64,000 nucleotides of DNA from positions 2,917,331 through 2,981,330 of the forward strand of contig NZ_LT717701.1 in the NCBI RefSeq assembly GCF_900157385.1, read 5' to 3'. Positions 1 to 8,375 of the stretch are shown one piece after another. Each line of letters starts with the position of its first letter. Position 1 is the first letter of the stretch. A program made the position numbers and the translations under genes. The DNA is from Mycobacterium terramassiliense. GTDB taxonomy: Bacteria > Actinomycetota > Actinomycetes > Mycobacteriales > Mycobacteriaceae. The notes beneath the pieces were generated by a model, which was given only the letters and a program-made list of their open reading frames with translations, made no database searches and was not told the origin of the DNA.

Positions 1-90
1 ATCATCCGCTTCTGGCTGCTCACCGCGATCGCCTGCGGCCTGGGGGTGGCCCTCTTCTACGGTGAATGGCTGGGCGCGATCGGTGCCTGA
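1..90 (+). CDS. mraY: MraY (phospho-MurNAc-pentapeptide translocase), 3' end only
   Basis: Only the last 29 codons are in the window, ending in TGA at 88-90. The translated tail is hydrophobic, includes GVALFYGEW, and matches the C-terminal membrane helix of mycobacterial MraY (MurX). MraY transfers phospho-MurNAc-pentapeptide to decaprenyl phosphate to make lipid I at the inner face of the membrane. Its position directly before murD is the normal dcw order. The call rests on the short tail plus context. Confidence 0.8.
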   Translation: MIRFWLLTAIACGLGVALFYGEWLGAIGA

Positions 91-1549
91 CGTGCCCGGG
101 CTCGACCCCCTGGCGCCGGGCGCGCCGGTGCTGGTGGCCGGCGGCGGCGTGACGGGCCGGGCGGTGCTGGCCGCCCTGACGCGGTTCGGCGCCGCGCCGA
201 CGCTGTGCGACGACGACTCGGCCACGCTGCGCCAGTACTCCGAAACCGGCGTGGCCACCGTGCCGACGTCGACCGCGACGCGGCAGGTCTCGCGATACGC
301 CCTGGTGGTGACCAGCCCCGGCTTCTCCCCGGCCACGCCGCTGCTGGCCGCCGCGGCGACCGCCGGCGTGCCCATCTGGGGCGACGTCGAGTTGGCCTGG
401 CGGCTCGACGCCGCCGGCCACTACGGGCCGCCGCGCCGCTGGCTGGTCGTGACCGGGACGAACGGCAAGACCACCACGACGTCGATGCTGCACGCCATGC
501 TGACCGCCGGGGGCCGAAACAGCGTGCTGTGCGGCAACATCGGCGATCCGGTGCTGGACGTGCTCGACCAGCCCGCCGACTTGCTGGCCGTCGAGCTGTC
601 CAGCTTCCAGCTGCACTGGGCGCCCTCGCTGCGGCCCGAGGCCGGCGTGGTCCTCAACATCGCCGAGGACCACCTTGACTGGCATTCCACGATGGCCGAC
701 TACACCGCGGCGAAGGCCCGGGTCCTGGGCGGCCGGGTGGCCGTGGTCGGGCTGGACGACGCCCGGGCCGCCGCGCTGCTGGGCACCGCCGCCGCGCCGG
801 TGCGCGCCGGCTTCCGGCTCGGTGAGCCCGGCGCGGGCGAACTCGGCGTGCGCGACGGCCAACTGATCGACCGCGCCTTCGCCGAGGACCTGGCGCTCCT
901 GGCGGCCGACTCGATACCGGTGCCGGGTCCGGTCGGCGTGCTCGACGCCCTGGGCGCGGCGGCGCTGGCGCGCAGCGTCGGGGTGCCCGCGGAAGCAATC
1001 GCGGCGGCCATCGCGTCCTTCCGGGTGGGCCGGCACCGGGCCGAGGTGGTCGCCGTCGCCGACGGGATCACCTACGTCGACGACTCCAAGGCCACCAACC
1101 CGCACGCCGCCGAGGCGTCGCTGCTGGCCTACCCGCGCGTGGTGTGGGTGGCCGGCGGTTTGCTGAAGGGCGCGTCGGTGGACGCCGAGGTCGCCAGGAT
1201 CGCGTCGCGGCTGGTGGGTGCGGTGCTCATCGGCCGAGATCGCGCGCAGGTTGCAGAGGCGTTATCGCGACACGCGCCGGATGTCCCCGTCGTCCAGGTT
1301 GTGACAGGCGAGGATGCTGATATGAATGCGACTGCTGTGGTTTCTGATACACATGTGACAGAAGTGAGACCTTCGGGCGGGGACCTCGGCGCTCGCGTCA
1401 TGACCGCGGCCGTGGCCGCCGCCCGGCAGCTTGCCCAGCCCGGCGACACGGTGCTGCTCGCGCCGGCCGGCGCGTCGTTCGACCAGTTCGCAGGCTACGC
1501 AGCCCGGGGCGACGCGTTCGCCGCCGCCGTGCGCGCGGCGACCCGGTAG
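62..1549 (+). CDS. murD: MurD, UDP-MurNAc-L-alanine:D-glutamate ligase
   Basis: This cytoplasmic ATP-dependent Mur ligase adds D-glutamate to UDP-MurNAc-L-Ala. The N-terminal nucleotide-binding fold reads VLVAGGGVTGRA. The ATP loop GTNGKTTTT is near residue 132, followed by ELSSFQLHW and NIAEDHLDWH. A C-terminal segment DDSKATNPHA matches the ligase family. The start is uncertain: GTG 62 overlaps mraY by 29 nt, and in-frame GTG codons at 83 and 92 give about 485 residues, the usual length. The stop is followed immediately by the ftsW start. The stretch 1310-1375 is locally AT-richer and encodes a poorly conserved loop. Confidence 0.95.
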   Translation: MNGWARSVPDVPGLDPLAPGAPVLVAGGGVTGRAVLAALTRFGAAPTLCDDDSATLRQYSETGVATVPTSTATRQVSRYALVVTSPGFSPATPLLAAAATAGVPIWGDVELAWRLDAAGHYGPPRRWLVVTGTNGKTTTTSMLHAMLTAGGRNSVLCGNIGDPVLDVLDQPADLLAVELSSFQLHWAPSLRPEAGVVLNIAEDHLDWHSTMADYTAAKARVLGGRVAVVGLDDARAAALLGTAAAPVRAGFRLGEPGAGELGVRDGQLIDRAFAEDLALLAADSIPVPGPVGVLDALGAAALARSVGVPAEAIAAAIASFRVGRHRAEVVAVADGITYVDDSKATNPHAAEASLLAYPRVVWVAGGLLKGASVDAEVARIASRLVGAVLIGRDRAQVAEALSRHAPDVPVVQVVTGEDADMNATAVVSDTHVTEVRPSGGDLGARVMTAAVAAARQLAQPGDTVLLAPAGASFDQFAGYAARGDAFAAAVRAATR

Positions 1550-3235
1550 GTGGGCGTGGCGAACGCGCTGACCCGGCGGCTGCGCCGGGGCAAGAAGATC
1601 AAGGGCGACCCGGCCGAGCCGGGGGCGCCGGACGTCGAACACGCCGCCGAGGCCTCAGACGCCCCGGACGCCTCGGATGTGGAAGCCCCGACGGACGTCA
1701 TCGAAACCGCCGACCCGGCCGATGCCGGCGCCGGGGCCGGGGCCAGGCTGGCCGCGATCCCGGGCGGTCTGCGCAGCCGGTTCGGCGCGTGGCTGGGTCG
1801 TCCGATGACGTCGTTTCACCTGATCATCGCGGTCACCGGGTTGCTGACGACGCTCGGGCTGATCATGGTGCTGTCCGCCTCGGGCGTGCGCTCCTACGGC
1901 GCCGACGGGTCGGCCTGGGTGATCTTCGCCAAGCAGGTCCTGTGGACGGTCATCGGGCTCGTCGCGGCCTACATCGCGATGCGCGTGTCGGTGCGGTTCA
2001 TCCGGCGGGTGGCCTTCACCGGCTACCTCATCACCATCATTTTGCTGGTGCTGGTGCTGGTTCCCGGGATCGGCAACCTGGCCAACGGCTCGCGCAAGTG
2101 GTTCGTGATCGCGGGCTTCTCGATGCAGCCCTCCGAGCTGGCCAAGATCGCGTTCGCGATCTGGGGTGCGCACCTGCTGGCGGCGCGACGCATGGAACGG
2201 GCCTCGCTGCGGGAGATGCTGATCCCGCTGGTCCCGGCGGCGGTCATCGCGCTGGCGCTGATCGTCGCCCAGCCCGACCTGGGCCAGACGGTGTCGCTGG
2301 GCATCATCCTGCTGGCCCTGCTCTGGTATGCCGGGCTGCCGCTGCGCGTCTTCGTCACCTCGCTGGTGGCCGTCTTCATGGCCGGCGCGGTCCTGGCGAT
2401 GTCGGCGGGGTACCGCTCGGACCGGGTGCGGTCCTGGATCAACCCCGAGAACGACCCGCAGGACACCGGCTACCAGGCCCGGCAGGCCAAGTTCGCGCTG
2501 GCCCACGGCGGCGTCTTCGGGGACGGCCTCGGCCAGGGCGTCGCCAAGTGGAACTACCTGCCCAACGCCCACAACGACTTCATCTTCGCCATCATCGGCG
2601 AGGAACTGGGCTTCATCGGTGCGTTCGGGTTGCTGGCTCTCTTCGGTCTGTTCGCCTACACCGGGATGCGGATCGCGCGCCGGTCCGCCGACCCGTTCCT
2701 GCGGTTGGTGACCGCCACCACGACCATGTGGATCCTCGGTCAGGCGTTCATCAACATCGGCTATGTCATCGGCGTGCTGCCGGTCACCGGCCTGCAGCTG
2801 CCACTCATCTCCGCGGGCGGAACATCAACGGCCGCAACGCTATTCATGATCGGCATCATGGCCAATGCGGCGCGACACGAACCGGAGGCGGTGGCCGCGC
2901 TGCGGGCCGGCCGCGACGACAAGGTGAACCAGCTGCTGCGCCTGCCGCTGCCCCGGCCCTACGCGCCGAGCCGCATCGAGGCCTTCCGGGACCGCAAGCG
3001 AGATGGCGCACCGGCGTCCCGGAAGGCACCCAAAGCGCCCAAGGCGCCCGCCGGGAAGGCATCGCGCGGCGCCGACAAGCCGCTGCGCAAGGCGTCCGGC
3101 CGAACGGCCGGCCGGCCGGCGCGCCAGTCTGGGGGCGCCGCGCGGGTGCGGGGAGGGCATCATGGATCAAGCCAGCGGTACGGTCAGCGTCCGACACGGC
3201 GAGCACGCGCATTGGAAGGTCAGCGTTACGGGTGA
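1550..3235 (+). CDS. ftsW: FtsW, SEDS-family septal peptidoglycan polymerase
   Basis: This is a polytopic SEDS membrane protein that polymerises lipid II at the septum with its class B PBP partner. About ten hydrophobic segments run from residue 80 to 440. Conserved blocks include GNLANGSRKWF, QPSELAKIAFAIW, QPDLGQT, NAHNDFIFAIIGEELG and TGLQLPLISAGGTS. The first 75 residues and the last 100 are charged cytoplasmic tails; the C-terminal tail is Lys/Arg/Ala/Pro-rich, as is typical of mycobacterial FtsW. GTG 1550 directly follows the murD stop, with GTG 1556 as an alternative. The end overlaps murG by 4 nt. Confidence 0.95.
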   Translation: MGVANALTRRLRRGKKIKGDPAEPGAPDVEHAAEASDAPDASDVEAPTDVIETADPADAGAGAGARLAAIPGGLRSRFGAWLGRPMTSFHLIIAVTGLLTTLGLIMVLSASGVRSYGADGSAWVIFAKQVLWTVIGLVAAYIAMRVSVRFIRRVAFTGYLITIILLVLVLVPGIGNLANGSRKWFVIAGFSMQPSELAKIAFAIWGAHLLAARRMERASLREMLIPLVPAAVIALALIVAQPDLGQTVSLGIILLALLWYAGLPLRVFVTSLVAVFMAGAVLAMSAGYRSDRVRSWINPENDPQDTGYQARQAKFALAHGGVFGDGLGQGVAKWNYLPNAHNDFIFAIIGEELGFIGAFGLLALFGLFAYTGMRIARRSADPFLRLVTATTTMWILGQAFINIGYVIGVLPVTGLQLPLISAGGTSTAATLFMIGIMANAARHEPEAVAALRAGRDDKVNQLLRLPLPRPYAPSRIEAFRDRKRDGAPASRKAPKAPKAPAGKASRGADKPLRKASGRTAGRPARQSGGAARVRGGHHGSSQRYGQRPTRRARALEGQRYG

Positions 3236-4461
3236 ACGGCACGATCAATCAGCCGGCCGGCGGGTTGGGGGGAAACCCCTCGCCCGCCGGTGCCGCATCA
3301 TCGGTCGATGCGGCGGTTGATTCCGCCCTGTCGGTCGTGCTGGCCGGCGGCGGCACGGCCGGCCACGTCGAGCCCGCGATGGCCGTCGCCGACGCGCTCA
3401 CCGCGCTCGATCCCCGGGTCCGCATCACCGCGCTGGGCACCCGGCGCGGACTCGAGACCCGGTTGGTGCCGGAGCGGGGCTACCACCTCGAGCTGATCAC
3501 GCCGGTGCCGCTGCCCCGGAAACCCAGCGGTGACCTGGCGCGGCTGCCACCGAGGGTGTGGCGTGCCGTCCGGGAGGCCCGCGCCGTGCTCGACGCCGTC
3601 GACGCCGACGTGGTGATCGGTTTCGGCGGCTACGTGGCCGTTCCGGCGTACCTGGCCGCGCGCGGCGGGCTCGGCCGCAGGCGCCGCGTCCCGGTGCTGA
3701 TCCACGAGGCCAACGCCCGCGCCGGGCTGGCCAACCGCGTCGGCGCCCGCAGCGCCGTCCGGGTGCTCTCGGCGGTGCCGGATTGCGGCCTGCCGCGCGC
3801 CGAGGTGGTCGGCGTGCCGATCCGGGCGACGCTCACCGCGCTCGACCGCGCGGCGTTGCGCGCCGAGGCGCGCCGGCACTTCGGTTTCGCCGACGACGCG
3901 CGGGTGCTGCTGGTGTTCGGCGGCTCGCAGGGCGCCGTCTCGCTCAACCGGGCCGTTTCCGGGGCGGCCGCCGACCTGGCCGCCGCGGGTGTCAGCGTGC
4001 TGCATGCGCACGGCCCCAAGAACACCCTCGACCTGCGCGAACCCGCACCCCACGACCCGCCCTACGTGGCGGTGCCCTACCTGGACCGGATGGACCTGGC
4101 CTACGCCGCCGCCGACCTGGCGATCTGCCGGTCCGGGGCGATGACGGTCGCCGAAGTCTCGGCCGTCGGCCTACCGGCCATCTACGTGCCGCTGCCGATC
4201 GGCAACGGCGAGCAGCGGCTCAACGCGCTGCCGGTGGTCAACGCCGGTGGCGGGATGGTCGTGTCCGATGCCGCCCTGACCCCGGCGCTGGTCGCCCGCG
4301 AGGTGGCCGGCCTGCTCACCGACCCCCCGCGGCTGGCCGCGATGACGGCGGCCGCCGCGCGGGTCGGCCACCCCGACGCGGCGCGGCAGGTGGCCCAGGC
4401 GGCGCTGGACATCGCGCGACGGGCGCGGGTCGGCCGCGCGCCGGCCGGGAGAAGCACGTGA
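3232..4461 (+). CDS. murG: MurG, UDP-GlcNAc:lipid I GlcNAc transferase
   Basis: MurG makes lipid II from lipid I and UDP-GlcNAc at the cytoplasmic membrane face. The glycine-rich loop GGGTAGHVEPAMA lies near residue 39. HEANARAGLANR, VFGGSQGA, CRSGAMTVAE and PLPIGNGEQ follow, together forming the GT28 donor and acceptor sites. It has 409 residues, the usual mycobacterial length, with a low-complexity head of about 30 residues. GTG 3232 forms a GTGA overlap with the ftsW stop, which supports this start over far longer upstream extensions of the frame. Confidence 0.95.
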   Translation: MNGTINQPAGGLGGNPSPAGAASSVDAAVDSALSVVLAGGGTAGHVEPAMAVADALTALDPRVRITALGTRRGLETRLVPERGYHLELITPVPLPRKPSGDLARLPPRVWRAVREARAVLDAVDADVVIGFGGYVAVPAYLAARGGLGRRRRVPVLIHEANARAGLANRVGARSAVRVLSAVPDCGLPRAEVVGVPIRATLTALDRAALRAEARRHFGFADDARVLLVFGGSQGAVSLNRAVSGAAADLAAAGVSVLHAHGPKNTLDLREPAPHDPPYVAVPYLDRMDLAYAAADLAICRSGAMTVAEVSAVGLPAIYVPLPIGNGEQRLNALPVVNAGGGMVVSDAALTPALVAREVAGLLTDPPRLAAMTAAAARVGHPDAARQVAQAALDIARRARVGRAPAGRST

Positions 4462-5969
4462 ACGCCGAGCAGGCGCCGGCCGAGCTGCCCCCCGAGCTGC
4501 AAAGGGTGCACATGGTCGGCATCGGGGGAGCCGGGATGTCGGGCATCGCCCGCATCCTGCTGGACCGGGGCGGGCTGGTGTCGGGGTCCGACGCCAAGGA
4601 GTCGCGGGGCCTGCACGCCTTGCGGGCCCGGGGCGCGCTGATCCGCATCGGCCATGACGCGTCGTCGCTGGATCAGTTGCCCGGCGGCGTCACCGCGGTC
4701 ATCACCACCCACGCCGCCATCCCGAAGACCAACCCCGAGCTGGTCGAGGCGCGCCAGCGCGGCATTCCGGTAATCCTGCGACCCGCCGTGCTGGCCAAGC
4801 TGATGGCCGGGCGCACCACGCTGATGGTCACCGGCACGCACGGCAAGACGACGACGACGTCGATGCTGATCGTGGCCCTGCAGCACTGCGGGCGGGACCC
4901 GTCGTTCGCCGTCGGCGGCGACCTGGGCGAGGCCGGCACCAACGCCCACCACGGCAGCGGCGACTGCTTCGTCGCCGAGGCTGACGAGAGCGACGGCTCG
5001 CTGCTGGTGTACACCCCCGACGTCGCGGTGGTCACCAACATCGAGACCGATCACCTGGACTTCTACGGCAGCGCCGACGCGTACGTCGAGGTGTTCGACT
5101 CCTTCGTGGAGCGCCTCGCCCCCGGCGGCGCGCTCGTCGTCTGCACCGACGACCCGGGGGCGGCTGCGCTGGCCGAACGCACCGCCGCGCTGGGCATCCG
5201 CGTGCTGCGCTACGGCTCGGGCGGTGAAGGCTCCCCCGCGAGCGGGCGGTACCCCCAGGCCGCCACGCTGTTGTCGTGGGACCAGCAGGGCACCGGGGCG
5301 GTCGCACACATCCAGCTGGCCGGCGAACCCCACCCGCGCGTGATGCGGCTGTCGGTGCCCGGCCGGCACATGGCGCTCAACGCGCTGGGCGCGTTGCTGG
5401 CGGCGATCGAGATCGGCGCCTCGGCCGATGAGGTGCTCGACGGGCTGGCCGGATTCGAGGGCGTGCGCCGCCGATTCGAACTGGTCGGCAGCTCCGGAAC
5501 CGGCCAGGCCTCGGTGCGGGTGTTCGACGACTACGCCCATCACCCCACCGAGATCAGCGCCACGCTCGCGGCGGTTCGTGCGCTGCTCGGGCAGGGCGAC
5601 GGCGGCACCGATGGCCGCTGCATCGTGGTGTTTCAGCCGCATTTGTATTCGCGCACAAAGGCTTTCGCGGCCGAGTTCGGTCGCGCGCTGGACGCCGCCG
5701 ACGAGGTCTTCGTCCTCGACGTCTACGGAGCCCGCGAACAGCCGCTCACCGGTGTCAGCGGGGCCAGCGTCGCCGAGCACGTCAGCGTGCCGGTGCGTTA
5801 CCTCCCGGACTTCTCGGCGGTCGCCGAGGAGGTCGCCGCCGCGGCGGGCCCCGGCGACGTCGTCGTCACGATGGGCGCCGGCGACGTGACCCTGCTGGGC
5901 CCCGAGATCGTCACCGCGCTGCGGGTGCGGGCCAACCGCAGCGCGCCGGGCCGGGGGGTCCTGCGATGA
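4458..5969 (+). CDS. murC: MurC, UDP-MurNAc:L-alanine ligase, with a small repeat-derived insert
   Basis: MurC performs the first amino-acid addition to UDP-MurNAc. Visible motifs are VGIGGAGMSGIARIL at the N-terminus, the ATP loop GTHGKTTTT near residue 126, EADESDGS, NIETDHLDFY and DDYAHHPTEI. GTG 4458 overlaps the murG stop (GTGA) and has a GGGAGAAG ribosome site. Around residues 255-268 the product carries GEGSPASGRYPQ, encoded by a GC palindrome-like element at 5229-5257 that recurs at 39817-39845. As I recall the M. tuberculosis protein is about nine residues shorter and lacks this stretch. The insert should sit in a loop between the central and C-terminal domains. Confidence 0.95.
   Translation: MNAEQAPAELPPELQRVHMVGIGGAGMSGIARILLDRGGLVSGSDAKESRGLHALRARGALIRIGHDASSLDQLPGGVTAVITTHAAIPKTNPELVEARQRGIPVILRPAVLAKLMAGRTTLMVTGTHGKTTTTSMLIVALQHCGRDPSFAVGGDLGEAGTNAHHGSGDCFVAEADESDGSLLVYTPDVAVVTNIETDHLDFYGSADAYVEVFDSFVERLAPGGALVVCTDDPGAAALAERTAALGIRVLRYGSGGEGSPASGRYPQAATLLSWDQQGTGAVAHIQLAGEPHPRVMRLSVPGRHMALNALGALLAAIEIGASADEVLDGLAGFEGVRRRFELVGSSGTGQASVRVFDDYAHHPTEISATLAAVRALLGQGDGGTDGRCIVVFQPHLYSRTKAFAAEFGRALDAADEVFVLDVYGAREQPLTGVSGASVAEHVSVPVRYLPDFSAVAEEVAAAAGPGDVVVTMGAGDVTLLGPEIVTALRVRANRSAPGRGVLR
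5229..5257 (-). repeat. short GC palindrome-like element inside the murC coding sequence
   Basis: On the minus strand it begins TGGGGGTACCGCCCGC and ends in GGGGGAGCC. The copy at 39817-39845 on the plus strand begins TGGGGGTACCCCCGC and ends in GGGGGAC. It encodes in-frame residues in MurC and contains no stop, so it is tolerated as coding sequence. Confidence 0.6.
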
Positions 5970-6895
5970 CCGAGCCGGACGAGCCCACCCCGGCCGGCTC
6001 CGAGCACGCCGACGGGGTGATCACCGAACCGATCGCGACGGGCGCGGGCGACGAGGCGCCGCAGGCCGCGGAGGCCGACTTCGAGGGGCCACGCCGGCGT
6101 GCGCGCCGCGAGCGGGCCGAGCGCCGCGCCGCGCAGGAGCGCGCCCGAGCCATCGAGGAGGCTCGCCGCGAGGCCAAGCGCCGGGCCAGCGGGCGCATCG
6201 TCAACCAGCCCAAACCCGCCGCGCGGGGCGTCGTGCGGGGCCTGAAAATGCTGCTCGCCAGCGTGATCGTGGCCGTCGTCGGGGTCGGCCTCGGACTCAT
6301 CCTCTATTTCACGCCGGCGATGTCGGCGCGCAACATCGTCGTCACCGGGATCGGAACGGTGACGCGCGAGGAGGTGCTCGACGCGGCGCGGGTGCGGCCC
6401 GGCACGCCGCTGCTGCAGATCAACACCAACCAGGTCGCCGAGCGCGTCGCCGCGATCCGGCGGGTGGCCAGCGCCCGGGTGCAGCGCCAGTACCCGTCGG
6501 CGCTGCGCATCACCATCGTCGAGCGAGTCCCGTTGGTGGTCAAGGACTTTCCGGACGGCCCGCACCTCTTCGACCGCGACGGCGTCGACTTCGCGACCGG
6601 CCCGCCGCCACCGGCGCTGCCCTACATCGATGTGGCCAATCCGGGGCCGAACGACCCCACCACCAAGGCCGCGCTGCAGGTGCTGATCGCGCTGCGCCCC
6701 GAGGTGGCGGGCCAGGTGGGCCGCATCGCGGCCCCGTCGGTGGCCTCGATCACCCTGACGCTCAACGACGGGCGGGTGGTGATCTGGGGGACCACCGACC
6801 GCACCGACGAGAAGGCCGAAAAGCTGGCCGCGCTGTTGACGCAGCCCGGCAAGACCTACGACGTGTCCAGCCCCGACCTGCCGACCGTCAAGTAG
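5966..6895 (+). CDS. ftsQ: FtsQ (DivIB), divisome bitopic membrane protein
   Basis: FtsQ bridges early and late divisome proteins. The 309-residue product has a charged cytoplasmic region (1-94) rich in Arg/Glu/Ala. One membrane helix (about 95-115, MLLASVIVAVVGVGLGLIL) follows. Then comes the POTRA domain (ARNIVVTGIGTVTREEVL) and the extracytoplasmic FtsQ domain with RVQRQYPSALRITIVERVP. ATG 5966 overlaps the murC stop (ATGA), indicating translational coupling. Length and order match the family. Confidence 0.93.
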   Translation: MTEPDEPTPAGSEHADGVITEPIATGAGDEAPQAAEADFEGPRRRARRERAERRAAQERARAIEEARREAKRRASGRIVNQPKPAARGVVRGLKMLLASVIVAVVGVGLGLILYFTPAMSARNIVVTGIGTVTREEVLDAARVRPGTPLLQINTNQVAERVAAIRRVASARVQRQYPSALRITIVERVPLVVKDFPDGPHLFDRDGVDFATGPPPPALPYIDVANPGPNDPTTKAALQVLIALRPEVAGQVGRIAAPSVASITLTLNDGRVVIWGTTDRTDEKAEKLAALLTQPGKTYDVSSPDLPTVK

Positions 6896-6910
6896 GCAGC
6901 GCGCGCGACG

Positions 6911-6956
6911 GTGCGGCTGGCCGGACACTCGGCTCCGAATGTGCGGCGAGCCGCAC
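6911..6956. terminator. inverted repeat after ftsQ
   Basis: GTGCGGCT (6911-6918) is repeated inverted as AGCCGCAC (6949-6956), with a 30-nt loop. It sits just past the ftsQ stop and could separate ftsQ from ftsZ transcription. There is no U-tract. Its right flank CCGCACCCTCG resembles one arm of the 62-bp elements, so it may instead be a decayed member of that family. Confidence 0.35.
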
Positions 6957-7050
6957 CCTCGGCATCAGGAAAAATTTGCGTGCCGCGCCTCGGCGCGCCT
7001 GCGGGATATGCGCGCGTACTACCCATACCGTTCTGTTTGCGCGGAACTAC

Positions 7051-7090
7051 TTGACATAACTCTAACTCTATGGTTGAGGTTGAGGGTTTG
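7051..7090 (+). promoter_or_regulatory. candidate ftsZ promoter/operator region with short repeats
   Basis: A consensus -35 hexamer TTGACA lies at 7051-7056. It is followed by a doubled TAACTC (7057-7068), then TATGGT (7069-7074), then GGTTGA in duplicate. The spacing from TTGACA to TATGGT is only 12 nt, so the -10 assignment is uncertain. The repeat cluster lies 40-80 nt before the ftsZ start, in the only substantial gap of the murD-ftsZ run. Confidence 0.4.
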
Positions 7091-7132
7091 CCAGGCCGAC
7101 ACACCGAGTCCCACCAGGGAGGAAGACGAATG

Positions 7133-8284
7133 ATGACCCCCCCGCACAATTACTTGGCCGTTATCAAGGTTGTGGGTATCGGTGGCGGCGGCGTCAACGC
7201 CGTCAACCGGATGATCGAACAGGGCCTCAAGGGCGTGGAGTTCATCGCGATCAACACCGATGCGCAGGCGCTGTTGATGAGCGACGCCGACGTCAAGCTC
7301 GACGTCGGCCGCGACTCCACCCGCGGGCTGGGCGCCGGAGCGGACCCCGAGGTCGGGCGGCGGGCCGCCGAGGACGCCAAGGACGAGATCGAAGAGCTGC
7401 TGCGCGGGGCCGACATGGTGTTCGTCACCGCCGGCGAGGGCGGCGGCACCGGCACCGGCGGGGCCCCCGTCGTCGCCAGCATCGCGCGCAAGCTGGGCGC
7501 GCTGACCGTCGGCGTGGTCACCCGGCCGTTCTCGTTCGAGGGCAAACGGCGCGGCAATCAGGCCGAAACCGGCATCGCCGCGCTGCGGGAGAGCTGCGAC
7601 ACGCTCATCGTGATCCCCAACGACCGGCTGCTGCAGATGGGCGACGCCGCGGTGTCGCTGATGGACGCCTTCCGCAGCGCCGACGAGGTGTTGCTCAACG
7701 GCGTGCAGGGCATCACCGACCTGATCACCACGCCGGGCCTGATCAACGTCGACTTCGCCGACGTCAAGGGCATCATGTCCGGCGCCGGCACCGCGCTGAT
7801 GGGCATCGGGTCGGCGCGCGGCGAAGGCCGGTCGCTCAAGGCCGCCGAGATCGCCATCAACTCGCCGCTGCTGGAGGCGTCGATGGAGGGCGCGCAGGGC
7901 GTGCTGATGTCGATCGCCGGCGGCAGCGACCTGGGCCTGTTCGAGATCAACGAGGCGGCCTCGCTGGTGCAGGACGCCGCCCATCAGGACGCCAACATCA
8001 TCTTCGGCACCGTGATCGACGACTCGCTGGGCGACGAGGTGCGCGTCACCGTCATCGCCGCGGGCTTCGAAGCCGCCGGACCGGGGCGCAAGCCGGTCAC
8101 CGGCGCCAGCGCCGACGACAAGGGCGGCGCCCACCGCATCGAGGCGGCGAAGGCCGGCAAGCTCAGCTCCACGCTGTTCGAGCCGGTCGACGCGGTCAGC
8201 GTTCCCGTGCACACCAACGGTTCGACGCTGAATATCGGCGGCGACGACGACGATGTCGACGTGCCGCCCTTCATGCGCCGCTGA
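7133..8284 (+). CDS. ftsZ: FtsZ, tubulin-like cell division GTPase
   Basis: FtsZ polymerises into the Z-ring that recruits the divisome. The GTP-binding signature GGGTGTGGAP is near residue 103, and the T7 synergy loop NVDFADVKGIM is near 205. The C-terminal peptide ends DDDDVDVPPFMRR, the acidic/hydrophobic tail bound by SepF and FtsW. The 383-residue length is normal. An AGGGAGGA ribosome site at 7116-7123 serves adjacent ATG codons at 7130 and 7133; I chose 7133 (MTPPHNY) to match the family. Confidence 0.97.
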   Translation: MTPPHNYLAVIKVVGIGGGGVNAVNRMIEQGLKGVEFIAINTDAQALLMSDADVKLDVGRDSTRGLGAGADPEVGRRAAEDAKDEIEELLRGADMVFVTAGEGGGTGTGGAPVVASIARKLGALTVGVVTRPFSFEGKRRGNQAETGIAALRESCDTLIVIPNDRLLQMGDAAVSLMDAFRSADEVLLNGVQGITDLITTPGLINVDFADVKGIMSGAGTALMGIGSARGEGRSLKAAEIAINSPLLEASMEGAQGVLMSIAGGSDLGLFEINEAASLVQDAAHQDANIIFGTVIDDSLGDEVRVTVIAAGFEAAGPGRKPVTGASADDKGGAHRIEAAKAGKLSSTLFEPVDAVSVPVHTNGSTLNIGGDDDDVDVPPFMRR

Positions 8285-8375
8285 GGGTCTCAATTTGCTT
8301 GCCAGTGCGCGACAAACCGGCCGCGGCCGGACGGCGTTGCCCGCTGGCGGGTGGGGGGCTTCGGATACTGGTCAC

